Origin: Caldifarciminota bacterium
Lineage (GTDB): Bacteria > Hydrothermota > Hydrothermia > B15-G9
Length of the DNA: 39,720 nucleotides
NCBI GenBank assembly: GCA_015489175.1
Contig: WGAI01000018.1
Span: 1 to 39,720 of the forward strand
Direction: 5' to 3'
Part shown: piece after piece, positions 8,789 through 15,260 of the stretch
Layout of the letters: every line of letters begins with the position of its first letter
Position numbering within the stretch: position 1 is the stretch's first letter
Program-made: the position numbers and the translations under genes
Notes under the pieces: generated by a model
Database searches by the model: none
What the model saw: the letters and a program-made list of their open reading frames with translations, nothing else
What the model was told of the DNA's origin: nothing

Positions 8789-8794
8789 ATTATA
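8789..8794 (-). promoter_or_regulatory. Candidate -10 element for the YjbQ-family gene
   Basis: TATAAT on the minus strand lies about 28 bases before the start codon. No convincing -35 is seen at 16 to 18 bases. The 164-base gap between this gene and the upstream radical SAM gene fits an independent promoter. Confidence 0.45.
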
Positions 8795-8924
8795 AGACTT
8801 TTAGGGGCAGGTTCATTGAACCGATTGCAGGTCAATTAGATGTGCGTTTGAGATTTGTGGGAGTTCTCCTAACTCTCATGGCCTGAATAGACAGCTTGTA
8901 GGAGTGTCATAAGAAACGAACAGG

Positions 8925-11252
8925 TCACCCTGGTGTGGCAGGGATTGGCGTTTCGCCGTCGAAAATGAAACCGATCCTGTGCACAGACATGCCGTTGAGG
9001 TCCTTCAACCATTCGGACAGCTTTTTACCGCCGTGCCTGACCTCTATTTTGACTTTTTTGCCGTCGGAAGTCGTTACGATGTAGATGGATCCGACAATTG
9101 AATTCCATTTAAACGGTGAATTCAGCAGTAAAACTCCTTTAACCTCCATGCCTTCGGGCATCTCAGGGGCAATTTTGTCCTTGATCTTCTCAGGGTCGTA
9201 AAATTTCACTGTTTCAAAGCCGAATAGCTCGGATTCGCCTGTGGCTCCCAGCATGAGGGAGGGGCCAGCGCTGACTTTTGGCCTTTTGACAAACCCTTCG
9301 CTCAGCCGCAGCTCTATCCCTGAGCGCCTTAACCCGTGAATTATCAGCCTCATCAGGTCATTGTGTCCGATGAAGGATGCCGGTGGTGAAAGTGAATAAA
9401 CCATCAAATACCTGTATCTTTCGTTGGGTTGAGATACTGGTTTTAGAACAGAACTGTCAATCTGGTTGGGGTAGAGAGGCTTCAGCCCCGTCAGGCATAG
9501 CGGATACTTTTCCCTATACCACGGGCCACATCCCTGACAGCGGGACTTCATGCAGTCGTCGGTGTATTTCGAGCCCAGTGCCCGCCTGTATTCCCGTTTC
9601 AGGTAGGGTTTGAATATGCCGGTGTCGATGAAGTCCCATGGGAGAGGCTCGTCCAGCGAGCGCGCCTTGAGGTAATCCCTCCAGTCTATGCCTGTTTTCT
9701 CGAAAGCCCTTTCCCAGATGGAAAAGTCGAATGTCTCGGTTCTATCATCGAATTTTGCGCCCATGCGATACGCTTCAAGGAGCACATCGTGCAATTTTTC
9801 GTCGCCGCGCGCAAAAATGCCCTCAAGTACGCTCTGATACGGATTGTGAAAGGAAATTCTGAGCCATCGGTAGCGTCGGAGGGATTTTCTGATGCGTTTC
9901 AGCCGTTCAAAAACCACATCTGGTGGAAACTGTTCCGACCACTGCAAAGGTGTGTGCGGTCGCGGGACAAAGGGGCCGAAAGATGCCCTTATTCGAATCC
10001 TTTTGGCCGCTTTTGCGACTTCCTCCAAAAACCTTATATTTTCTTCCACATCCTCCTCGGTCTCACCGGGCAGACCGATCATGAAATACAGTTTTACGCC
10101 CGGCCACCGCTTTTTCTGGGCGAGCTCGATCGAGCTGAAGATCTCCTCAAGAGGCACATTTTTGTTTATAGTGCCCCTCAGTTTCGGGGATGCTGTCTCA
10201 GGAGCGAGTGTGATGCCGAACCGGGACAGGTCGGAGAGAAGGTCGAGCAATTGTGGCTGAAGCGCGTTCACGGGCAAAGACGGCAGCGAGAGGTTGACAT
10301 GCGGCAGCGCTTTTTTCAGCCTCACGATCAGTTCGATCAGGTCAGGGTAATCCGACACGGTGAAGGCGAGGAGGCCGATCTCGTCGTAGCCTGTTGCTTT
10401 TATGCCTTCCTTGGCGATGCTGACTATCTCATCGACTGGCCGGACCCTCAGCGGGCGATAAGTCATTCCTCCCTCACAGAAACGGCAGCCGCGCGTGCAG
10501 CCCCTCATGATCTCGATGGTGTATCTGTCATGGATTATCGAAACATTCGGCACCAGCTGCTTCACGGGGAAAAATTTCCTTTCCAGCATGGCTATCCTAC
10601 GCCTAACCGTGCCACTCGTGTGAGATGGGACATAAACCCCCTCGATGTGGGATAGCTCTTTCAGAACTTCGTAGCGCGACAATTCGCCGTTTTTCCATGC
10701 GAGGACCGGCTCAATCAGCTCTGTCGAAACTTCCTCCCCTTCGCCGATGACAAAGAAGTCGATAATTTTTTTGAGGGGCTCGGGATTGAAAGCAGTGGGC
10801 CCCCCGAGCATGATCAACGGATGTCTTTCATCCCTGTCGCCAGATTCCACTGGAATGCCAGATAAGTCGAGTGTTAGCAGGATGTTCGTGTAGTTCAGCT
10901 CTGTGTGCATGGAAAAGCCTATTATGTCCATCTCGTTCAAAGGGGTGTATGTCTCAAGCGTGAAAAGCGGGATATTTCGGGATTTCATGAGTTTTAAGGC
11001 ATCCAGCCACGGGAGGTATGCCCGTTCTGCGTAAGCGCGCGGATGGGAGTTTAAAACATGATAGATTATCGAGAGACCCAGATTTGACATGCCGAGCTCA
11101 TAAAGTTCCGGGTAAACGAGTGCAATACGGACGAGGTTGTCAGAATCTTTCACAACCATGTTCAGCTCGCCGCCGATATACCTGCCCGGCCGCTCAACTT
11201 TCAAAAGATCATTGCCGAACGGATGGCGAAACCTGTTGTTTTCCAATCCCAT
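8925..11252 (-). CDS. Radical SAM protein with B12-binding-like N-terminus fused to a DUF2344-type domain
   Basis: A 775-residue protein that appears to join two widely paired families, TIGR03960 (radical SAM with B12-binding-like N-terminus) and TIGR03936 (radical-SAM-linked, DUF2344). The N-terminal third has the Rossmann-like segments IALVYPELYELGMSNLG and LIMLGGPTAFNPEP. The radical SAM core carries the cluster motif C-x3-C-x2-C at residues 252, 256 and 259 (RGCTRGCRFCEGG), and barrel segments such as MIGLPGETEEDVEENI. A cysteine-rich segment (DDCMKSRCQGCGPW) precedes the C-terminal domain, which starts near residue 610 (RYRYLMVYSLSPPASFIGH). In many genomes these parts are neighbours near RNase G and rplU-rpmA; the substrate is unknown. 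The ATG at 11252 has GAGGAGG ahead. Confidence 0.9.
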   Translation of the reverse strand: MGLENNRFRHPFGNDLLKVERPGRYIGGELNMVVKDSDNLVRIALVYPELYELGMSNLGLSIIYHVLNSHPRAYAERAYLPWLDALKLMKSRNIPLFTLETYTPLNEMDIIGFSMHTELNYTNILLTLDLSGIPVESGDRDERHPLIMLGGPTAFNPEPLKKIIDFFVIGEGEEVSTELIEPVLAWKNGELSRYEVLKELSHIEGVYVPSHTSGTVRRRIAMLERKFFPVKQLVPNVSIIHDRYTIEIMRGCTRGCRFCEGGMTYRPLRVRPVDEIVSIAKEGIKATGYDEIGLLAFTVSDYPDLIELIVRLKKALPHVNLSLPSLPVNALQPQLLDLLSDLSRFGITLAPETASPKLRGTINKNVPLEEIFSSIELAQKKRWPGVKLYFMIGLPGETEEDVEENIRFLEEVAKAAKRIRIRASFGPFVPRPHTPLQWSEQFPPDVVFERLKRIRKSLRRYRWLRISFHNPYQSVLEGIFARGDEKLHDVLLEAYRMGAKFDDRTETFDFSIWERAFEKTGIDWRDYLKARSLDEPLPWDFIDTGIFKPYLKREYRRALGSKYTDDCMKSRCQGCGPWYREKYPLCLTGLKPLYPNQIDSSVLKPVSQPNERYRYLMVYSLSPPASFIGHNDLMRLIIHGLRRSGIELRLSEGFVKRPKVSAGPSLMLGATGESELFGFETVKFYDPEKIKDKIAPEMPEGMEVKGVLLLNSPFKWNSIVGSIYIVTTSDGKKVKIEVRHGGKKLSEWLKDLNGMSVHRIGFIFDGETPIPATPG

Positions 11253-11277
11253 CTGAATGCCTCCTCAAGGAGCGCAA

Positions 11278-11306
11278 ATTCTAATGGCATTCAACCAGAT
11301 GGGCAA
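11278..11306 (-). promoter_or_regulatory. Promoter of the radical SAM gene
   Basis: On the minus strand TTGCCC (11301-11306) and TAGAAT (11278-11283) are separated by exactly 17 bases. This puts a start site about 20 bases ahead of the ATG at 11252, leaving room for the GAGGAGG site. Confidence 0.6.
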
Positions 11307-11383
11307 TAGAAAAATCTCTCCATTTCGCTTGTTGTCGGATTTGCGTTTCCATTAAACTTTTACAAAACCTCTGGAGGTTTCAA

Positions 11384-11854
11384 ATGTCTCTTCTGGAAAC
11401 AGGCGTGCCTGATAGGTCGATGATTTCATCTGTTACGCCACCTTTTGATCGAAAGAAGCCGGTGGCTGTGCTTGAGTGCTTTCAAGAGATTCCGTGTAAC
11501 CCGTGTGTTGGGGCCTGCCCCACTGGCGCCATCACCATGGAGAACATATCGGCGTTGCCCAAACTGGATCCCGACAAGTGCATAGGTTGCGCCAAGTGTG
11601 TGATTGCCTGTCCGGGGCTTGCCATTTTCATGGTCCTGCCGTCTAAAGGGCTTGTGTGGGTGCCTCACGAGTTCTCACCTGTTCCGAAGCGGGGTGATAC
11701 TGTGCTCGCCCTCGACCGCGAAGGCAATGTGCTGACAGAAGCCAGAGTCAGGGCTGTTATGAACGCTCATAGGAAAGAGGCAACCACTGTCGTGTGTGTG
11801 GAAGTCCCACAGGACCTTGTGATGGAGGTCAGGGCAATACGCATGGAGGTGTGA
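11384..11854 (+). CDS. Ferredoxin-like protein with two 4Fe-4S motifs, small-subunit type of amine/proline dehydrogenases
   Basis: A 156-residue cytoplasmic protein with two cysteine motifs. The first is C32-x5-C38-x2-C41-x3-C45-P (CFQEIPCNPCVGACPTGAI) and the second is C66-x2-C69-x2-C72-x3-C76-P (KCIGCAKCVIACPGLAIF). The pairing of an 'EIPCNPC' motif with 'CPGLAIF' is typical of the ferredoxin-like subunit that accompanies FAD-dependent proline, hydroxyproline, sarcosine or similar dehydrogenases. The last 60 residues have no cysteines. Translation starts at an ATG with GGAGG eight bases upstream. The next gene, a BFD-type 2Fe-2S protein, is the usual partner, but no FAD-dependent large subunit is present in the window. 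The electron donor is therefore unknown. Confidence 0.88.
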   Translation: MSLLETGVPDRSMISSVTPPFDRKKPVAVLECFQEIPCNPCVGACPTGAITMENISALPKLDPDKCIGCAKCVIACPGLAIFMVLPSKGLVWVPHEFSPVPKRGDTVLALDREGNVLTEARVRAVMNAHRKEATTVVCVEVPQDLVMEVRAIRMEV

Positions 11855-11855
11855 A

Positions 11856-12149
11856 ATGGCGGAAAGAAAAAAACACCCGGTGATTATTTGCAGATGCAAC
11901 GATGTAACGGAAGAGGACATCGTAAATGCCATCAAGATGGGCTTTACGGACCCTGAGGAGATAAAAAGGTTGCTTCGCGTTGGTATGGGGCCATGTCAAG
12001 GTAGGACATGTATCCCGTTGATGCTTCGCATAGTGGCGCGTGAGACTGGCAAGCCGATCTCCGAGTTGAAGCCTCCAACTGCTCGCCCGCCACTCATACC
12101 TGTGCCTGTGAAAGTCGCCAAAGTTGGAGGCAACCCTTTATCCGAGTGA
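11856..12149 (+). CDS. BFD-like [2Fe-2S]-binding protein
   Basis: A 97-residue protein with a bacterioferritin-associated-ferredoxin-like (Fer2_BFD) domain. The four ligand cysteines are in CRC near residue 13 and in the segment [10 protein letters not shown]. The spacing and the C-terminal proline-rich tail ([16 protein letters not shown]) match small subunits of FAD-dependent amino-acid or amine dehydrogenases, which bind the 2Fe-2S cluster between two flavin subunits. Its ATG follows the ferredoxin stop by one base, so the two are co-translated. With no flavoprotein nearby, either the large subunit is encoded elsewhere or this pair now serves a different donor. Confidence 0.88.
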   Translation: MAERKKHPVIICRCNDVTEEDIVNAIKMGFTDPEEIKRLLRVGMGPCQGRTCIPLMLRIVARETGKPISELKPPTARPPLIPVPVKVAKVGGNPLSE

Positions 12150-12150
12150 T

Positions 12151-12768
12151 ATGAGGCGCACAATCATAGGCATAGCAGGCGGCACAGGCTCCGGTAAGAC
12201 TACGATTGCCGCCCGTATATCCTCAGTCCTTGGCAGCGATAGAATAGTTGTTATCCCTCAGGACATGTATTATCGGGACCAAAGTCACCTGCCACTTGAG
12301 GTCAGGGCAAAGGTCAACTACGATCACCCATCCGCGTTCGACACCGAGCTTTTGCTTTCCCATTTGAAAATGTTGAAGGCCGGGTATCCCATAGAGCGTC
12401 CGACCTACGATTTCGTGGTCCATGCGAGAAGCAAGGAGACTGTTCGGATCGAGCCCCGCGATGTCATAATCGTCGAAGGTATCCTTGTCCTGTATTATCC
12501 TGAGCTAAGAGAACTTATGGACATAAAAATCTATGTTGACACACCCGATGACATCAGGTTTATCAGGAGGCTTAAGCGAGACACCGCAGAGCGCGGTAGG
12601 ACGATAGAGTCTGTTATCGAGCAATACATATCCACGGTCAGGCCCATGCACATGGAATTTGTCGAGCCGAGCAAACAGTTTGCCGATGTGATAATCCCTG
12701 AAGGCGGATACAACGACATCGCCATCGAAATGGTGGTCTCCACCGTCCTTCGACGGCTTTCTGCCTGA
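12151..12768 (+). CDS. udk: Uridine kinase
   Basis: Phosphorylates uridine and cytidine in the pyrimidine salvage pathway. The 205-residue protein has the P-loop GGTGSGKT (residues 10-17), the substrate-binding [10 protein letters not shown] segment, NYDHPSAFD, and [23 protein letters not shown] as a chain of uridine-kinase landmarks ending in the lid region ([16 protein letters not shown]). The ATG at 12151 directly after the BFD stop is chosen. An upstream in-frame TTG at 12124 would add nine residues not found in the family and overlap the previous gene. The local Shine-Dalgarno is weak, so translation is probably coupled to the preceding gene. Confidence 0.94.
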   Translation: MRRTIIGIAGGTGSGKTTIAARISSVLGSDRIVVIPQDMYYRDQSHLPLEVRAKVNYDHPSAFDTELLLSHLKMLKAGYPIERPTYDFVVHARSKETVRIEPRDVIIVEGILVLYYPELRELMDIKIYVDTPDDIRFIRRLKRDTAERGRTIESVIEQYISTVRPMHMEFVEPSKQFADVIIPEGGYNDIAIEMVVSTVLRRLSA

Positions 12769-14276
12769 TGCGTTACAGGTCAGTTTTCTCATTTGCGCTT
12801 GCTACATTTTTCAGCCGCATTGCCGGTTTCATACGGGAAGGCGTTGTGGCATATCTTTTAGGTGCCTCAGGTATCGCTGACGCATTTTATGCCGCCTTAA
12901 GGGTGCCTGCATTGCTTCGCGACCTGCTTGCAGAGAACGCCGTTCAGAATGCCTTTATCCCCTCAATGGTCGAGGCACGAGAGAAAGGCGATAGGCCCGA
13001 TGTCTTTCTCGGAACGACGCTGTTTTTGTGGCTCTCGGTTGCGTTCACCGTTTCCCTTCTCGGCGTTATAGCCGCTCCACTGGTGGTCAAAATCATAGCC
13101 TACGGGTTCACCGAACAGCCTCAAAAATACCTCCTTGCGGTCAAACTGGTCAAAATAACCTCGTTTTACCTGCTTCTTGTGACAATGTCGGCTCTTGCGA
13201 GTGGGCTTCTCAACACGATAAAGAGCTTCTTCGTGCCGGCGGTCTCTCCTGTGCTTTTCAACGCCGGGATAATCATCTGCGGGCTCCTGTCCACCAGATT
13301 GACAAATCAACCTGCTGGATTTGCGATTGCAATGGCGATTGGCGTGATAGTGGGAGGCCTCCTGCAGGTGGTTTTTCTGCTGCCTTTTCTGAAAAAGGCG
13401 TCATTTCCGATCTCGTTCAAGTTAGATCTGTATCACAGGTCGCTCAAAAAGTTGAGTAAATTGCTCCTTCCCGTTGCGTTTAGCACCGGATTTTCCCGTC
13501 TGACGCTGTTCGTCAACACATTCGTGGCCAGCTTCTTGCAGAACGGCTCGATAGCCCTGTTGAACTATGCATTTAGAATAATGAATCTGCCGCTTGGACT
13601 TTTCGGCGTAGGCATATCCACTGTTGCCCTGCCTGAGCTTTCGGAATACGCTGCCCATGAAGCCGATCCGTCGGACATCATCGCTCGCAGCTTCAACCTC
13701 GTGTTCTTGCTCGCCCTGCCTGCTACGATTTTTATGATGTTAGATGCCGATTCCATCATCTCATTCCTTTTCGAGAGGGGCTCGTTCAGCCGCATGAACA
13801 CCTATATGTCCGCAATGCCGCTCGTCTTGTATTCCCTGCTCGTTGTGCCAGCTTCCCTCTCAAAGGTTTTGCTGGCCGTTTACTTTTCTCATGGCAGTGT
13901 CAGGCGGCCCAATGTGGCTTTTGGGGTGGGGGCGGCGACCAATATCCTGCTGGCTATCACTCTACCGTTCAAAATGGGTTATTCCGGGCTTGCACTTGCC
14001 ACAGGATTGAGTTCATGGGTTCAACTTTTGCTGCTGTGGCACGGTGGAGGTCGCTTCTTCCAGTTCCGCAGGGGGCACATATCGGTTTTCTGGAGGTTGC
14101 TGATGGTTAATGTGTTATCCGCCACCGCGATGCTTGGCTCAATGGCGTATCCTATGTTTACGATTAAGTTTAGGTGGATTCAGGATCTTGTGGTTTTCGG
14201 AGTGATCTATATCGTTTTGAATTTGGTCTTTGTCCCGGAATTGAGGCGTCAGGTCATTGTGATGGTCAGAAAATAA
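12768..14276 (+). CDS. murJ: MurJ lipid II flippase (MviN family)
   Basis: Inner-membrane flippase that moves lipid II to the periplasmic side for peptidoglycan synthesis. The 502 residues form about 14 hydrophobic helices. The N-terminus is diagnostic: FSRIAGFIREGVVAYLLGAS, followed by ADAFYAALRVPALLRDLLAENAVQNAFIPSM across residues 38-68, which carries conserved arginine and asparagine residues of the central cavity. Later landmarks are LNYAFRIMNLPLGLFGVGIST and MDLGYSGLALATG-like segments. The start ATG overlaps the udk stop by one base. It is the last gene of the operon and converges on tRNA-Lys four bases downstream. Confidence 0.95.
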   Translation: MRYRSVFSFALATFFSRIAGFIREGVVAYLLGASGIADAFYAALRVPALLRDLLAENAVQNAFIPSMVEAREKGDRPDVFLGTTLFLWLSVAFTVSLLGVIAAPLVVKIIAYGFTEQPQKYLLAVKLVKITSFYLLLVTMSALASGLLNTIKSFFVPAVSPVLFNAGIIICGLLSTRLTNQPAGFAIAMAIGVIVGGLLQVVFLLPFLKKASFPISFKLDLYHRSLKKLSKLLLPVAFSTGFSRLTLFVNTFVASFLQNGSIALLNYAFRIMNLPLGLFGVGISTVALPELSEYAAHEADPSDIIARSFNLVFLLALPATIFMMLDADSIISFLFERGSFSRMNTYMSAMPLVLYSLLVVPASLSKVLLAVYFSHGSVRRPNVAFGVGAATNILLAITLPFKMGYSGLALATGLSSWVQLLLLWHGGGRFFQFRRGHISVFWRLLMVNVLSATAMLGSMAYPMFTIKFRWIQDLVVFGVIYIVLNLVFVPELRRQVIVMVRK

Positions 14277-14280
14277 AAAA

Positions 14281-14353
14281 TGGGCCGTGCAGGATTCGAA
14301 CCTGCGACCCCCTGATTAAAAATCAGGTGCTCTGCCACCTGAGCTAACGGCCC
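14281..14353 (-). tRNA. tRNA-Lys (anticodon TTT)
   Basis: The minus strand folds into a full cloverleaf of 73 bases. The acceptor stem pairs GGGCCGT with ACGGCCC, the D arm begins TAGCTCAGG, and the anticodon stem CCTGA/TCAGG encloses the seven-base loop TTTTTAA, which places TTT at positions 34-36. The T arm is GCAGG-TTCGAAT-CCTGC. The discriminator base is A. The 3' CCA is not encoded; a run of six T follows, which may end transcription. It lies between convergent murJ and divergent rpmA. Confidence 0.97.
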
Positions 14354-14368
14354 TTCAAAAGCGGCTCA

Positions 14369-14397
14369 ATTATAATTTTTGAGCTTGACACAGTCAA
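14369..14397 (-). promoter_or_regulatory. Promoter of tRNA-Lys
   Basis: On the minus strand TTGACT (14392-14397) and TATAAT (14369-14374) are separated by exactly 17 bases, close to a consensus housekeeping promoter. The predicted start is about 10 bases before the mature tRNA 5' end. The -35 overlaps that of a divergent plus-strand element. Confidence 0.75.
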
Positions 14398-14414
14398 CCC
14401 GTGTGTGTTACCTT
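14385..14414 (+). promoter_or_regulatory. Candidate promoter of rpmA, back to back with the tRNA promoter
   Basis: A consensus TTGACA (14385-14390) is followed at 18 bases by TACCTT, a weak -10. Its -35 and the tRNA -35 together form the inverted repeat TTGAC-ACA-GTCAA (14385-14397), so the two elements cannot be bound independently. Confidence 0.35.
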
Positions 14415-14451
14415 TAAAGCCTTCTCTTCCAAAAAAGAAGGAGGCGATAAT

Positions 14452-14709
14452 ATGGCTCACAAGAAGGGAATGGGAAGCACCAGAAACGGAAGAGATTCCA
14501 TTTCTAAAAGATTAGGTGTTAAGAGATATGCGGGTCAGGTCGTGAAGCCTGGTCAGATACTTGTGCGGCAAAGAGGCACAAAGTTTCACCCCGGATACAA
14601 TGTGAAAAGAGGTGGAGATGACACCCTTTTCGCCGTGGCAGAAGGTGTCGTCAGGTTCGAGCACAGGAAAAACAGAACCTATGTGTCCGTGTATCCACTT
14701 GAGCAGTAA
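14452..14709 (+). CDS. rpmA: Large ribosomal subunit protein bL27
   Basis: Ribosomal protein whose N-terminal tail reaches towards the peptidyl-transferase centre. The 85-residue protein opens with [16 protein letters not shown] and continues with the family segments [15 protein letters not shown] and [20 protein letters not shown]. It starts at the ATG at 14452 with AAGGAGG eight bases upstream; an in-frame extension back to 14401 is rejected because bL27 starts at this MAHKK. No cleavable N-terminal extension is seen. Its usual partner rplU is not next to it. It instead leads a run of envelope genes (lipoprotein, amidase, acetyltransferase). Confidence 0.97.
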   Translation: MAHKKGMGSTRNGRDSISKRLGVKRYAGQVVKPGQILVRQRGTKFHPGYNVKRGGDDTLFAVAEGVVRFEHRKNRTYVSVYPLEQ

Positions 14710-14712
14710 ACT

Positions 14713-15243
14713 TTGAAAAAACACCTCCGTAACATCCCCATCATAATTCTTGCAACTCTTTTTTTGAGGGGATGTTACAATCCTTTTCACCCCCTCATGC
14801 ATGAGGGGGATTTTATTAAACCCGTTGAGCCTGAACTTGTTATCGATAACCTCGTAATGGCTTTCAATTCCAGAGACATCCTTGGATACATCAACTGCCT
14901 TGATCCAGACTCGTTCCGTTTCTTTTTCGATTCGGCCGAGGACTCCATCGAGGAGATTTTGAGGCAGAACCTCGGCCTCGATAGCCTTTACTGGGGTATA
15001 GAAGAGGAACGCATTTCAACGGAAGCCCTGTTCAATTCAGCCGATTACCTTTACCTCGAAATGATTTACATTGGTGGATTCAGGCCTTCGGAGGACAGAG
15101 CCGCGTTGTATTACGATTACCATCTTGAGATTGTGCCATCACCCGAACAAAAGCCCATAGAAGGCAGAGGATACTTTATCCTTAAGAAGCACAGCAACGG
15201 ATTGTGGTATATACTTGAATGGCATGATTTTGCATATAGTTAA
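14713..15243 (+). CDS. Putative lipoprotein of unknown function
   Basis: A 176-residue protein with a basic N-terminus and one hydrophobic segment (IPIIILATLFL) ending at LRGC with a cysteine at residue 21. The lipobox is imperfect because arginine sits at position -2, so lipidation is likely but not certain. The mature part is acidic and aromatic-rich, with a segment (LVMAFNSRDILGYINCLDPDS) that recalls NTF2-like lipoproteins of uncultured diderm bacteria. The only usable start is a TTG at 14713, three bases after the rpmA stop, consistent with coupled translation. Sharing a run with an amidase suggests an envelope role, but I do not recognise the family with confidence. Confidence 0.75.
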   Translation: MKKHLRNIPIIILATLFLRGCYNPFHPLMHEGDFIKPVEPELVIDNLVMAFNSRDILGYINCLDPDSFRFFFDSAEDSIEEILRQNLGLDSLYWGIEEERISTEALFNSADYLYLEMIYIGGFRPSEDRAALYYDYHLEIVPSPEQKPIEGRGYFILKKHSNGLWYILEWHDFAYS

Positions 15244-15260
15244 AAAAGGAGTTAGAAAGC

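Noticed and set aside
8836-8924. A small inverted repeat in the gap after the radical SAM gene (GAGTT with AACTC)
   Set aside because: Only about five base pairs and no T tract, so it is not a credible terminator.
9789-10655. A 288-codon plus-strand open frame opposite the radical SAM gene
   Set aside because: The radical SAM protein on the other strand has clear cluster cysteines and a Shine-Dalgarno; this frame has neither features nor a promoter.
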